Assembly (NCBI RefSeq): GCF_001442615.1
Contig: NZ_LMXN01000004.1
Coordinates: 419,643-483,642 of the forward strand
Source: Algoriphagus resistens
GTDB lineage: Bacteria > Bacteroidota > Bacteroidia > Cytophagales > Cyclobacteriaceae
DNA: 64,000 nt
Direction: 5' to 3'
Position 1 is the stretch's first letter. Every line of letters starts with the position of its first letter. Positions 18,322-27,113 of this stretch are shown here, one piece after another. The notes under the pieces are model-generated. The model was given only the letters and a program-made list of their open reading frames with translations. It was not told the DNA's origin and did not search any database. Made by a program: the position numbers and the translations under genes.

Positions 18322-20832
18322 TCAAAATTTATAAGCTGCGGTAAGCATCATGTTCCGTGGTGCTCCGGGAAATAATCGCAGGAAGTTCTGCGCCCCTAAC
18401 CAGTAGGTTCTGTCCATGATGTTATTGACTTTTAGTGTCAGCTGAAAGTCACTTTGCTTGGGCATGTAGTATACAGCAAGATCCCCCAGGACATATTCAG
18501 GCAAGGTAAAATCCCGGGTATACCACGGTATTTTGCTCCCACTATACTGAATTCCCAGCCCGACACCCAAGTCATCCAGAAATCCATTTGTGGCCTCAAA
18601 ATCATACCTCATCCAAAGATTTGCACTGTTGACAGGCGCATTTTCTTTCCTTTTGCCGATCAAAGTCTCGTCCGCGTCCGCCATGATCTCCGCATCGACA
18701 TAGCTATAGGAGGCATTCACCTGCCAATTAGGTAAAATGTAGCCGTTCAGTTCCAGTTCAATCCCACGGCTCCTATCAGCTCCCCGTTGTACCAAAGAAT
18801 CCGGGTAATCAGGCAGATTGGCATTCATCAGGATATTTTCTTGATTGATCTCATAAGCAGCCAGTGAGATATTCAGTTTATTGTCTAGAAAATCCCCTTT
18901 TGCACCAAGCTCCTTTAAGTCGCTGATGAGCGGTTTGAAACGGGCAGGTGAATTTGGATTCCAGAAAAAGGCTCCTGTACTGGGCATCAGAGTTACCGTA
19001 TTGGACTGTGGCTGGTATCCTTCCAGATAAGTGGCGTAGATGTTAATGTCCTTACTTATCCCATACACCAATCCGATCCTTGGAATGAGTGTCGAATTTG
19101 TAAAACTGGCTTCCTGTCCCGTACCATAATTGGTGATATCTTCAAACCACTCCTGTCGTAGGCTTAGTAAAGATGAAAATTTGCCCAATTTTAATTGGTA
19201 CTGAATATATACACCATTGGTTGTGGTCAAAGTGGGGGGGATAGCAAAAGTTGAATTGAAGGTATATTCTTCGGTATTTACAGTCGCATAGGTTGGATTG
19301 TTCAAGTCAAAGTAAGGCACATTGGGCATGGGTAAAGTAATACCTTTGGACTCATAGGTCAGGTATTCCTGGGCATTCTCAGGATCAAACCTATTGGCCA
19401 CCAGACCGTTCTCCAAAAGGAATCCGCTTGCAGAATTCTGTCTGCCGCCTTTGGTCTTGTGCCATCTGCTGAGGTCATATCCTACCAATACCTTATGGCC
19501 AACACTACCTGTAATGAATTCAGCGTCAAAATAAGTGTTAAGGTTATCTGTATCCCAAAACTGCTGACGGGCGATGTAACGCATACTTACCAGACTGGGC
19601 ACTTGGCTATTATCAATGTCCACTGCGAAAGCGTTGGTCGTGCGGTGTTCAGCCAAGTCTTCCGTCCAGGTCTGCTTCATATACGCCATATTGAAATTGA
19701 GAAAGCTCGCTAACTTCTGACTTAGCGTAGTCATAAATACCAATTCAGTGGATCTAAAATAATCTTCATTGGCACTCAAGCTCCGCCCTATAGGCGTACT
19801 GTATAGATCAGTAGCTCCCGATATAGCACCAAAGATTGGTTGTCCCCTATCCAATGTCCCTGTGTTGTCACTATAGATCATTTCCACATTTATTGCGGTT
19901 CTGTCATTGGGAACATAGCTGATAGATGGCGATACCAAAAAAGCATCATTCTTTACTAAATCCCGGTATGATTTTCCTTGTTGCAATCCGGCGTTCAGGC
20001 GATATAAAAGCGTCTTTTCCTGATTTAAGGGTCCAGTAAAATCCAGGGAACCGCGAAAAGTGGAGAAGCTTCCCACACTCATCTGTATCTCCTTACGGTC
20101 TTCCATCAATGGTTTTTTGGTGACTAAGTTGATGGATCCGCCGGGATCCACACTGGAAAAAGTCACAGATGCCGGACCCTTTAACACTTCCACACGCTCA
20201 ATATTCGTCGTGATCGGTTGGAGAAAAAAGTATTGGTGGGTACGCATTCCATTTAAGATCTGCCCCTCCTCATTTTGGGTGATCCCACGGATGTTATAGT
20301 GGTTATAGAATCCAGTAGAGCTCACACCGCTCACAGTTTTGACAGCTTCTGATAACTGATATGCCTGTCTATCGTCAATAAACTCTTTGGTCACCACAGA
20401 AAGTGACTGGGGCAATTCCTTATTTTTAACCCCAATCTTGGTAGCCGAAAACGAATAGTCACTGGTATAGTCACGCTGGGCACGTCCCAATACCTCAATA
20501 GTCTGCAGCTGTTGCTCATCTTCTTCCAGGATGATATTGCCCAAGTCATAGGTATTCTGTGCGTTAACTTCAAAAGTGTTTCTATAAGTTTTATACCCCA
20601 GAAACCTTACCTCCAACTGGAAAGTACTTTCGGCTTCTACTAAAATTTCGAAATGGCCATCAATATCCGTCACCGCTTTTCCCTCTTCATGAGTAGTTTT
20701 GATAAGAACCGTCGCACCGGGGAGCGTTGAATTAGTATTGACACGAACATTCCCTGAAATACGAACTTGTGCGTAAGTATGAAGACCTAGAGAAAGAAAT
20801 AAAAACAGGGTTAAGATAAATGCTGGTTTCAT
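18322..20832 (-). CDS. TonB-dependent metallophore-type receptor
   Basis: 836 residues. Signal peptide to about residue 22, a carboxypeptidase-regulatory-like domain (VRISGNVRVN..LPGATVLI to YDLGNIIL, about 22-108), then a siderophore-receptor plug (KNKELPQSLSVVTKEFIDDR; NIRGITQNEEGQILNGMR; VEVLKGPASVTFS; PGGSINLVTKKP, about 135-240) and a beta-barrel ending MMLTAAYKF. It belongs to the siderophore-receptor class, not SusC. It is second in an operon 3 bp after an ABC ATPase gene and under Zur-like operators, so the cargo is more likely a zinc-type metallophore than ferric siderophore; this is inference. Confidence 0.88.
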   Translation of the reverse strand: MKPAFILTLFLFLSLGLHTYAQVRISGNVRVNTNSTLPGATVLIKTTHEEGKAVTDIDGHFEILVEAESTFQLEVRFLGYKTYRNTFEVNAQNTYDLGNIILEEDEQQLQTIEVLGRAQRDYTSDYSFSATKIGVKNKELPQSLSVVTKEFIDDRQAYQLSEAVKTVSGVSSTGFYNHYNIRGITQNEEGQILNGMRTHQYFFLQPITTNIERVEVLKGPASVTFSSVDPGGSINLVTKKPLMEDRKEIQMSVGSFSTFRGSLDFTGPLNQEKTLLYRLNAGLQQGKSYRDLVKNDAFLVSPSISYVPNDRTAINVEMIYSDNTGTLDRGQPIFGAISGATDLYSTPIGRSLSANEDYFRSTELVFMTTLSQKLASFLNFNMAYMKQTWTEDLAEHRTTNAFAVDIDNSQVPSLVSMRYIARQQFWDTDNLNTYFDAEFITGSVGHKVLVGYDLSRWHKTKGGRQNSASGFLLENGLVANRFDPENAQEYLTYESKGITLPMPNVPYFDLNNPTYATVNTEEYTFNSTFAIPPTLTTTNGVYIQYQLKLGKFSSLLSLRQEWFEDITNYGTGQEASFTNSTLIPRIGLVYGISKDINIYATYLEGYQPQSNTVTLMPSTGAFFWNPNSPARFKPLISDLKELGAKGDFLDNKLNISLAAYEINQENILMNANLPDYPDSLVQRGADRSRGIELELNGYILPNWQVNASYSYVDAEIMADADETLIGKRKENAPVNSANLWMRYDFEATNGFLDDLGVGLGIQYSGSKIPWYTRDFTLPEYVLGDLAVYYMPKQSDFQLTLKVNNIMDRTYWLGAQNFLRLFPGAPRNMMLTAAYKF

Positions 20833-20835
20833 GTG

Positions 20836-21531
20836 TTAGATCGTTTTCAGGTACAACTCCTGTAATACACTGGCATCCAAATCTTTGGTCAAACTCGTCT
20901 GCACCAGTTCTCCTTCTTTCATGATCCCTATTTTAGTTCCCACTTTTACTGCATTGAAAATGTCATGAGTCGCCATAAAAATCGACGTGCCAGCAGCTGC
21001 CAGCTCTTGGCAAATCAATGTAAACTCAGAAGTTGCCTTCGGATCAAGCCCTGATGTAGGCTCGTCCATAAAAATGATTTGAGCATGCTTGGAGAGCGCG
21101 ATAGAAATACCCACCTTTTGGCGCATTCCTTTTGAATAGGTTGATAGCGGAAGCGAATGTACTTCTTCCCGTAAACCTGCTTTATTTAAAAATAACCCCA
21201 GCTCCTTTCTGGAATATTTAAATCCCGCCATCCTGCTGAAGAGTTCCAGATTCTCCGTTCCCGAAAGATTTCCATAGAGCTGGACAATCTCCGGGATGTA
21301 GGAGATCAGCTTATTGGTAGCAGAAGAGTTGGGCTTTATTTCAATTGAATTGATCAATGCCTTCCCACTTGTTGGCTGGATCAATCCCAGAAAAATATTG
21401 ATTGTGGTTGTTTTTCCTGCCCCGTTCTGTCCGAGTAAACAAAATACTTCTCCTTTTTCAATCTTAAGGTTAAGGCCCTTGAGCGCCTGGAATGTACCAT
21501 AACTTTTTGTTAGTTCGATGGCTTCAAGCAT
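20836..21531 (-). CDS. ABC-2 transporter ATPase (CcmA/NosF type)
   Basis: About 231 residues from ATG at 21531 (MLEAIELTKSYG); the longer frame to 21564 would begin inside the operator. Walker A GQNGAGKTTTIN near 36-47, Q-loop, signature YSKGMRQKVG near 130, Walker B IIFMDEPTSGLDP near 150, and switch ATHD near 186. First gene of the operon ATPase, TonB receptor, two ABC-2 permeases. Promoter and operators at 21557-21610. Confidence 0.88.
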   Translation of the reverse strand: MLEAIELTKSYGTFQALKGLNLKIEKGEVFCLLGQNGAGKTTTINIFLGLIQPTSGKALINSIEIKPNSSATNKLISYIPEIVQLYGNLSGTENLELFSRMAGFKYSRKELGLFLNKAGLREEVHSLPLSTYSKGMRQKVGISIALSKHAQIIFMDEPTSGLDPKATSEFTLICQELAAAGTSIFMATHDIFNAVKVGTKIGIMKEGELVQTSLTKDLDASVLQELYLKTI

Positions 21532-21556
21532 GTGGTCGTATAAGTTTAATATTAAA

Positions 21557-21610
21557 TGCAACAATGTGGCAAAAGTAATTCACAGCATACTCTTATGCAA
21601 CATTGTGGCG
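21557..21610 (-). promoter_or_regulatory. Paired Zur-like operators over the ABC-2/TonB operon promoter
   Basis: Two boxes: TGCAA-CAATG-TGGCA at 21557-21571 and TGCAA-CATTG-TGGCG at 21596-21610, starts 39 bp apart exactly as at 12497/12536. On the minus strand the promoter has -33 TTG (complement of 21598-21600) inside the outer box and -7 TACTTTTG (complement of 21570-21577) touching the inner box, 20 nt apart. One half-site of each box is imperfect. Confidence 0.65.
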
Positions 21611-21920
21611 ATTTTAAAATTAAACTCCGACTCTGCCCACCGTCAGCTTTCTTATCGACCCCCGGTCCTAACCTATTGCTATTAGTTGAGCACTATTGCA
21701 GCCAATACGAAAATTAAAAAAAAACCATCTCCAGTGTTCGACATGAGGTTTCCACACATTTACCCACTACAGACAGATTTTTTTGAAGTGGGTAAAGCCA
21801 TGGAAGGTGCCTTGTCTATGAAGCAGAAGATGGGTGATTAGACGCAGAATCCTTCTGCTCTAGTAAAAATTAGCGAATAGCTGATTTTGGTTACAAACTT
21901 AACTCTATGGGCTAACAGGA
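21611..21920. other. Gene-free spacer
   Basis: No supported gene. It lies between the Zur-like operators and the end of the polyene operon, where divergent and converging transcription meet. No clear terminator was found. Confidence 0.4.
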
Positions 21921-23057
21921 TTACTTTCCCCTGATTTTCATCAGAAAAAATGTAATGCTAAACCCCAGAAAGCCCAAAACGCAAGACAAAATGATAGCCC
22001 CAACCAGGTACTGATGAAGTTGCAGATAAATTGTCTCCGTGGTTATTTTGGAAAAATCGGGAATCAACACTTTCTCTGACACAAAAAAACTTCCGAAAAA
22101 GTAGCTGGACAAAATGATCACAGGGATCAGCGGGGGCAAACTTATATTTGAAAAGGTAAGGACAATGACCCTATTAAGTTTCAGCAGGCTTGCCACAAAA
22201 AATGCAGCAATCATCTGAAATCCCCAAATCGGAAACACACCAAAAAACAGCCCCAATCCCACCGCTCCGGCCATGTGGACGGGGTCGTCCTGATGCCTCT
22301 GAAATTCTCTCCTAATCTGGGTAAAGATATTACGTTCCCCTTTAGAGAAGATAAGACGCTTTGGTGCATAATAGACCAAGGCCAACACAAACAGCACTGA
22401 ATTCAAAACTGAAATCCTGCTGAAATCGGTTAATGGACGAAAGTGACTGACCCTGTCTTCAGGATAATTTACCTGGACCGGCACTTCCTTGATCGGAATA
22501 TCATCCCATGCCAGTCGGACAATAACTTCTATCTCAAACTCAAACTTCTTGGTAAACCATCTCTTTTGTGCAACCGCCACCAGCGGATAAGCCCGAAATC
22601 CCGTCTGGGTATCAGAGAGCCTGATCCCGGTCTCTACCCAAAACCAGAAATTACTGAAGTTATTCCCGAAGCTGCTTTTCCTCGGAATGTTCTCCTGCGT
22701 CATATTCCGGGAACCCATCAGAATAGTATCAGTCTCTAGGAGTTGGATCTGATCCAGGAGATCCTGGATGTTTTCAGGCTCATGCTGGCCGTCAGAATCA
22801 AGGGTAATGGCATACTCAAACCCCTGTCCGAATGCATGTTCAAATCCTTTTCTCAATGCGTATCCTTTACCCTGATTGTTTTCATAGCTGATAGAATCCA
22901 ATTCAGGAAATGCGTTCAGGATGGACTCCGTATTATCTGTAGAACCATCATTTACCACCAATAAGTCAGGGCAGATCGGCAAGACTCCGGATATTACCTC
23001 TCTGAGCGTTGCTTCATTGTTGTAAGTAGGGATGATGATGCAAACTTTCTTTTCCAT
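21921..23057 (-). CDS. GT2 glycosyltransferase fused to a DUF2062 membrane domain
   Basis: 378 residues from ATG at 23057, overlapping the upstream stop by 1 nt (TGATG). Residues 1-215 are a family 2 glycosyltransferase of the dolichol-phosphate-mannose-synthase kind: IIIPTYNNEATLREVI, VVNDGSTDNT, ITLDSDGQHEP (DxD), and SDTQTGFRAYP. After a membrane segment near 220, residues 260-375 form a DUF2062 domain with several membrane helices. Last gene of the polyene operon. It may glycosylate the pigment or a lipid carrier; this is inferred from its place. Confidence 0.85.
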   Translation of the reverse strand: MEKKVCIIIPTYNNEATLREVISGVLPICPDLLVVNDGSTDNTESILNAFPELDSISYENNQGKGYALRKGFEHAFGQGFEYAITLDSDGQHEPENIQDLLDQIQLLETDTILMGSRNMTQENIPRKSSFGNNFSNFWFWVETGIRLSDTQTGFRAYPLVAVAQKRWFTKKFEFEIEVIVRLAWDDIPIKEVPVQVNYPEDRVSHFRPLTDFSRISVLNSVLFVLALVYYAPKRLIFSKGERNIFTQIRREFQRHQDDPVHMAGAVGLGLFFGVFPIWGFQMIAAFFVASLLKLNRVIVLTFSNISLPPLIPVIILSSYFFGSFFVSEKVLIPDFSKITTETIYLQLHQYLVGAIILSCVLGFLGFSITFFLMKIRGK

Positions 23058-23431
23058 CAAACCTGCGTATAAACACCTTTCATTTTAAAAAAAACCGTAT
23101 CTCCTGAAAATAGATTTGCTTCTATTTTCAGCCCATCCTCTACATCTGTGTGTTTAATCCCCAAACGCACAGTATCATTTTTTGCAGGATTCAGTACAGA
23201 CAGGAATTTGATGCTTAATGCTGTCTTAAGATGAAATTCTTTCCCAAAGAGTCGCTGAAGTGAAAACCTGACCGCCTCGACCATAATTACGCCGGGAAGG
23301 ATTGGGGTTCCGGGAAAATGTCCCTCGAAAACAGGACTATTTTCCTGCACCTTAACTTCCATCGTCGACTCCGTTTCTGCCTGGGAAACGACAGTAATTC
23401 CGATTGTTTGATCAAAAGCTATCTGCTGCAT
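23057..23431 (-). CDS. FabZ-like 3-hydroxyacyl-ACP dehydratase
   Basis: 124 residues, single hot-dog fold. The active-site motif GHFPGTPILPGVIMVEA (about 38-54) has the His and Glu of FabA/FabZ. It is shorter than FabZ and lacks its N-terminal helix. In aryl-polyene systems two small dehydratases work as a pair (ApeI and ApeP in Xenorhabdus); this is the one that keeps the catalytic residues. The second candidate partner is at 29398-29829. Confidence 0.8.
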   Translation of the reverse strand: MQQIAFDQTIGITVVSQAETESTMEVKVQENSPVFEGHFPGTPILPGVIMVEAVRFSLQRLFGKEFHLKTALSIKFLSVLNPAKNDTVRLGIKHTDVEDGLKIEANLFSGDTVFFKMKGVYTQV

Positions 23432-23432
23432 T

Positions 23433-24038
23433 TTATTGAAAAATTGATGCGGGAATCGCAGTATTTATTCTCTGGTTGTTAAAAATGATTTCCGTGAAAT
23501 CATTTTGATTTTCAAACATTTTCAGCTCATCGAGCAGCAGCGTTTTCTCATCAAAGACCAGTTCTATCTTTGCCAGTCGCTTAGCCATACGCTTATCCAT
23601 TGGCACTAGTGTGATGGACATTTTTCCATTCTTGCCATGAAAGCTCTTATCAAATAAAGGATCATTCAAAATAGATCCATCCACCGTACTGAGAATAAAC
23701 TGCCTAAACATACTCATCTGCATATTCAAGCCAGTGGATTTTCTAATAGATTCACCATCAAACTGAATTAGCTCATCTTTACTTAGGATAAAGTAAGTGG
23801 CGCTTGGCTCCTGCTGCTCCCAGCGGATTTTGTCCGCGTTTTCGTAGTAAAAAAGACCTTTGGACACAAGTGGCTCATCAAAAAGAACACTCTGTTTGTG
23901 CTGGGTAAAATCAGCCGTTATGGATTTTACAGTCTTGTAATATTCTTGGAGCTTGGTGGCAAAAGCTGCATCCTGATCCTGGGCAAAAACAGGGGCAGAT
24001 AGTGTGATAAACAATAGAAGTGTAACTAAATAGCGCAT
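23433..24038 (-). CDS. LolA-like outer-membrane lipoprotein carrier protein of the pigment cluster
   Basis: 201 residues. Signal peptide 1-19 (VFAQ). The body fits LolA: YKTVKSITADFTQHKQSVLFDEPLVSKGLFYYENADKIRWE (about 33-73) and FILSKDELIQFDG. LolA-like proteins of flexirubin and aryl-polyene clusters are thought to carry the lipid-like pigment across the periplasm to the outer membrane. One of the genes that mark this as a polyene cluster and not fatty-acid synthesis. Confidence 0.82.
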   Translation of the reverse strand: MRYLVTLLLFITLSAPVFAQDQDAAFATKLQEYYKTVKSITADFTQHKQSVLFDEPLVSKGLFYYENADKIRWEQQEPSATYFILSKDELIQFDGESIRKSTGLNMQMSMFRQFILSTVDGSILNDPLFDKSFHGKNGKMSITLVPMDKRMAKRLAKIELVFDEKTLLLDELKMFENQNDFTEIIFNNQRINTAIPASIFQ

Positions 24039-24770
24039 TTAATTCAATTCAGCTTTTGTGGTCAAATTTCTTCTTTTCAATTCCCCTATCAAGGGTTCCA
24101 GTATCGAAACTGTGAGCGGTTGCGTATCATGCAAGAGTACAATATCTGATCCTTTTATTTTCAGCTTCAGATTTTCAAGGAGTTTTTCAGGGTCTTTTTT
24201 GACAGTATCATAGCTTCTCACTGTCCACCCTACCGCCTGCAGACCGCACTTCCTGAGTGCAAAGGCGATGGTTGGATTTGTAACTCCAAATGGAGGCCGA
24301 TACCAGTTGCCCGCCTCCGGGACTACAGTCTGCAATACTTCATGTCCTGCACTGATATCCAGGGTGGTTTTCTTTCTGCCCCAAAGACCGATCATAGGAT
24401 CATGACTGTATGAATGACTCCCCAATAGATGCCCTTCCGCATGCATTCTCCGAATAAGGGCTTCATTGCCTTGGATCTTTTTGCCGATCAGGAAAAACAT
24501 CGCTGTTGCATCATGCTTTTTCAGAATATCCAATACCAATGGAGTATTTACAGGATCTGGGCCATCATCAAAACTAAGCAAAACATTGTTTTCTGTAGTT
24601 TTCATGAGGTAGCTAACAAAAAACTGCGGCTTAATAGCCATAGCCATTCCAAACAAAAAAACCGATAAGCCAACTGCCAGAGCAATCAGGTATAAGTCGG
24701 GAATTGAGGTCATCAAAATTACACCCGCAAGCAGAACAGCTATTCCCAAAGTAGCCTGGACTTTACTCAT
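24039..24770 (-). CDS. Polysaccharide deacetylase (NodB-fold) family protein
   Basis: 243 residues. Two membrane segments at 6-50, then a NodB domain: LLSFDDGPDPVNTPLVLDIL (catalytic and metal Asp, about 63-82), MFFLIGKK, HSYSHDPM (metal-binding His pair H-x3-H), WYRPPFG and VLLHDT near the end. It overlaps the upstream gene by 8 nt. Substrate in pigment clusters is not established; a carbohydrate or acyl-amide step on the envelope side is possible. Confidence 0.82.
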   Translation of the reverse strand: MSKVQATLGIAVLLAGVILMTSIPDLYLIALAVGLSVFLFGMAMAIKPQFFVSYLMKTTENNVLLSFDDGPDPVNTPLVLDILKKHDATAMFFLIGKKIQGNEALIRRMHAEGHLLGSHSYSHDPMIGLWGRKKTTLDISAGHEVLQTVVPEAGNWYRPPFGVTNPTIAFALRKCGLQAVGWTVRSYDTVKKDPEKLLENLKLKIKGSDIVLLHDTQPLTVSILEPLIGELKRRNLTTKAELN

Positions 24771-25677
24771 GGCTAAGTAATGTTAACCCCAAACCTGTGG
24801 TTGAATTGGCACAGATTAAGACATGTTGATACGCTTTCTCTGATAAATACGAGCATCCCAAATGCATCGCTAAGCCTGAATTAGTCATATACATTCCAAC
24901 TAATTCTGCCACAGATCTTTGATCCATGCCGCAGGTACTTATCAAATCATCTGTGGTAAGAAGTAAACAGGATTTCTTGTCAATCCGGTTTTTCAATAGA
25001 AAAGCATCGCTTTCTTCAGGAAGGCTTCCTGCTTTGGTCTTGATCAAAATATCCTTTACAAAAATCTCTGAGGGGATATCTGCACTAAGGTGAAAAAACG
25101 ATGCCCCTTCGCCATACCGGGAAATTTCCCTCTCCTCATAGCCCACCTCTCTGGCCAGCTTATTAAGCAAGGGAATATGCTCATCCGCCGCACCAAGAAG
25201 GATATTCCCCACTCCGAATTGGGATTGAAGAACCGCATCTTTGAGCGCATTTTCAAATGAAAAACTCCGCTGCACATGAGTCATATTATAGGCATGATTT
25301 TTCAGCTGAAGGGCAATCTGCCCGGATAGCGTATTGTGGCTGGACTGGGTGAAGGCCGTCGGTGAATTCAAACCTGTTGCAGAACCGTAAATAAGATTCA
25401 AAAACTTCTCGGTATCTGACAGATTACCCAACCCTGTTGCCACAATTATTGCATCCCAGTCCAAGACTGGCTTTTGGGAAACAGTCAATCCGCACATCAA
25501 AGCCATTTTGGTGATTTTTGACATCCTGCGCAATGCCATTACAGGGATTACCGTTTTATAGTCTGGGTCAAAAGCGTTGAATTCTTGCAGATCCTCCTTC
25601 AAACCCAACACATGGATGCCTTTCCAAAAGCCCTGGGCAGAGATCGAAACCGCTTGATGGATGTATAGTTTTTGCAT
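24763..25677 (-). CDS. Ketosynthase-like protein without active-site Cys (chain-length-factor type)
   Basis: 304 residues of thiolase fold. Recognisable parts: DAIIVATGLGNLSDTEKFL near 75, and AFTQSSHNTLSGQIALQL near 115, where an active ketosynthase would carry Cys in A-C-x-S; here the site reads SSHNT with no Cys. The C-terminal HGTGT and GHT motifs are also absent. This matches the chain-length-factor partner of the type II polyketide synthase of aryl polyenes. Its start overlaps the stop of the FabF-like gene at 25677-26852 by 1 nt, which supports a heterodimer with that enzyme. Confidence 0.72.
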   Translation of the reverse strand: MQKLYIHQAVSISAQGFWKGIHVLGLKEDLQEFNAFDPDYKTVIPVMALRRMSKITKMALMCGLTVSQKPVLDWDAIIVATGLGNLSDTEKFLNLIYGSATGLNSPTAFTQSSHNTLSGQIALQLKNHAYNMTHVQRSFSFENALKDAVLQSQFGVGNILLGAADEHIPLLNKLAREVGYEEREISRYGEGASFFHLSADIPSEIFVKDILIKTKAGSLPEESDAFLLKNRIDKKSCLLLTTDDLISTCGMDQRSVAELVGMYMTNSGLAMHLGCSYLSEKAYQHVLICANSTTGLGLTLLSHE

Positions 25678-26852
25678 CAGTTCCCGGAAAAAATCAAAGA
25701 AGTGGAATTCCCACCAAATCCGAATGAATTTGACATGGCGTGTCTTACCTCCTTTGAAACAGTTTTACGTAAAAGTGAAGGAGAAGCTGTCATCGGCTCG
25801 GCCAGACTGAAATTTCCGAAAGCACAGTTTTCCAGTAAACTCTGCACTGCAAACACAGCTTCTATAGCTCCAGAAGCAGCCAAGGTGTGCCCTGTCGCTC
25901 CTTTGGTAGAGCTGAAGTCCGGCAAGCTTTCCTTGAAAACAGCATCCATCGCCGCCAATTCTGATGAATCATTATTCTGTGTTCCCGTGCCATGCGCATT
26001 GATATAGTCAATCTGATCAGGCCTAAGAGCTGCTGTTTCAAGGGCAGCGCGCATGGCTTGTTGCGCACCGATTCCATCTGGGGAAGTACCTGTGCTGTGA
26101 AATGCGTCATTGCGGTTCGCCCAGCCTGAGAGTTTCGCCAGGCAGCGATTACCGCTTTCCTTTACACCCTGGTCACTTTCCAAAAGCAAATAAGCAGCAC
26201 CTTCACCCAGATTCAGCCCCCGTCGGTTGGCATCAAACGGCTGGCACAGGTGGGCATCATAGACCATCAAGGATTTAAACCCTTCGATTGTAAAGTTGCA
26301 CAACGCGTCAGTTCCGCCTACCAGCACCCGATTATATTCTCCCGATTGGATTAATTGTGCTCCGAACATGATTGCGTTGGCGGAGGATGAACAGGCAGTA
26401 GAAATTGTATCCACATACTCAAAGTCACCCACTTGTTCAGCGATATAAGCTGAGTTTGCACCTAGGTCATGCATTTGAAAAAGAGCTGCATCGCCCTGGT
26501 TTCCCTTGGCTATTTCAGAAAAATAGTGTTCACTGCGGTCCATCCCCCCTACAGTGGTCCCATTGATAAATGCAGTGGGAATTCGTGAATCAAACACGGT
26601 ACCGCCCAAGGCTTCTTTGGCTGCTAAGATCCCCAACAAGGCTGTTCTTGAGGTGTAAACCGAAAAAGCAACTTTACCTAATTCGGAAAGTTGCTGATTA
26701 GTAAAAGGTACTTTCCCGGCATAGTAGTACTGCCCATCCCGCTGATAATGGCCTATGCCTATCATCCCGGATATGAGCTGATTGAAATGATGCTTCGCAC
26801 TGATACCCAAAGCACTCACTATCCCTAGACCGGTAATATTAATCTTTGTCAA
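25677..26852 (-). CDS. FabF-like 3-oxoacyl-ACP synthase
   Basis: 391 residues. Full ketosynthase triad: Cys154 in STACSSSANAI, His in INAHGTGTQNNDSSE near 295 and His in TKGATGHTLAASG near 330, with C-terminal NSFGFGGNSTSLI. Likely elongating enzyme for the polyene chain, with the Cys-less neighbour as partner. The start overlaps the ACP stop by 4 nt. Confidence 0.88.
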   Translation of the reverse strand: MTKINITGLGIVSALGISAKHHFNQLISGMIGIGHYQRDGQYYYAGKVPFTNQQLSELGKVAFSVYTSRTALLGILAAKEALGGTVFDSRIPTAFINGTTVGGMDRSEHYFSEIAKGNQGDAALFQMHDLGANSAYIAEQVGDFEYVDTISTACSSSANAIMFGAQLIQSGEYNRVLVGGTDALCNFTIEGFKSLMVYDAHLCQPFDANRRGLNLGEGAAYLLLESDQGVKESGNRCLAKLSGWANRNDAFHSTGTSPDGIGAQQAMRAALETAALRPDQIDYINAHGTGTQNNDSSELAAMDAVFKESLPDFSSTKGATGHTLAASGAIEAVFAVQSLLENCAFGNFSLAEPMTASPSLLRKTVSKEVRHAMSNSFGFGGNSTSLIFSGN

Positions 26853-27103
26853 GACCGGCTCTTTACGATGAACTCTGCAAGTGTATTCACTGACTTAAAA
26901 ACTTCCTTTCCCAAGTCCGGGTTATCCAGTACTACTCCAAAATGATTGTCCAGGATTACAATAATCTCCAATGCATCAATTGAATCCAATCCTATTCCTG
27001 CATCCCCGAAAAGCGGCTGGTCATCTGCAATGTCTTCCGGAGTCAGATCTTCCAAATTCAACTGCTCGATTAGATGCCCCTTTATTTCTTCCTGTAAGCT
27101 CAT
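26849..27103 (-). CDS. Acyl carrier protein
   Basis: 84 residues, acidic, with the phosphopantetheine site GIGLDSIDALEI (Ser41). One of two ACPs in the cluster, like the two in Xenorhabdus aryl-polyene synthesis. It is only about 30% alike the ACP at 30701, so the two probably serve different steps (elongation and starter loading). It would be activated by the AcpS at 42198. Confidence 0.88.
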   Translation of the reverse strand: MSLQEEIKGHLIEQLNLEDLTPEDIADDQPLFGDAGIGLDSIDALEIIVILDNHFGVVLDNPDLGKEVFKSVNTLAEFIVKSRS

Positions 27104-27113
27104 AGTTATATAC

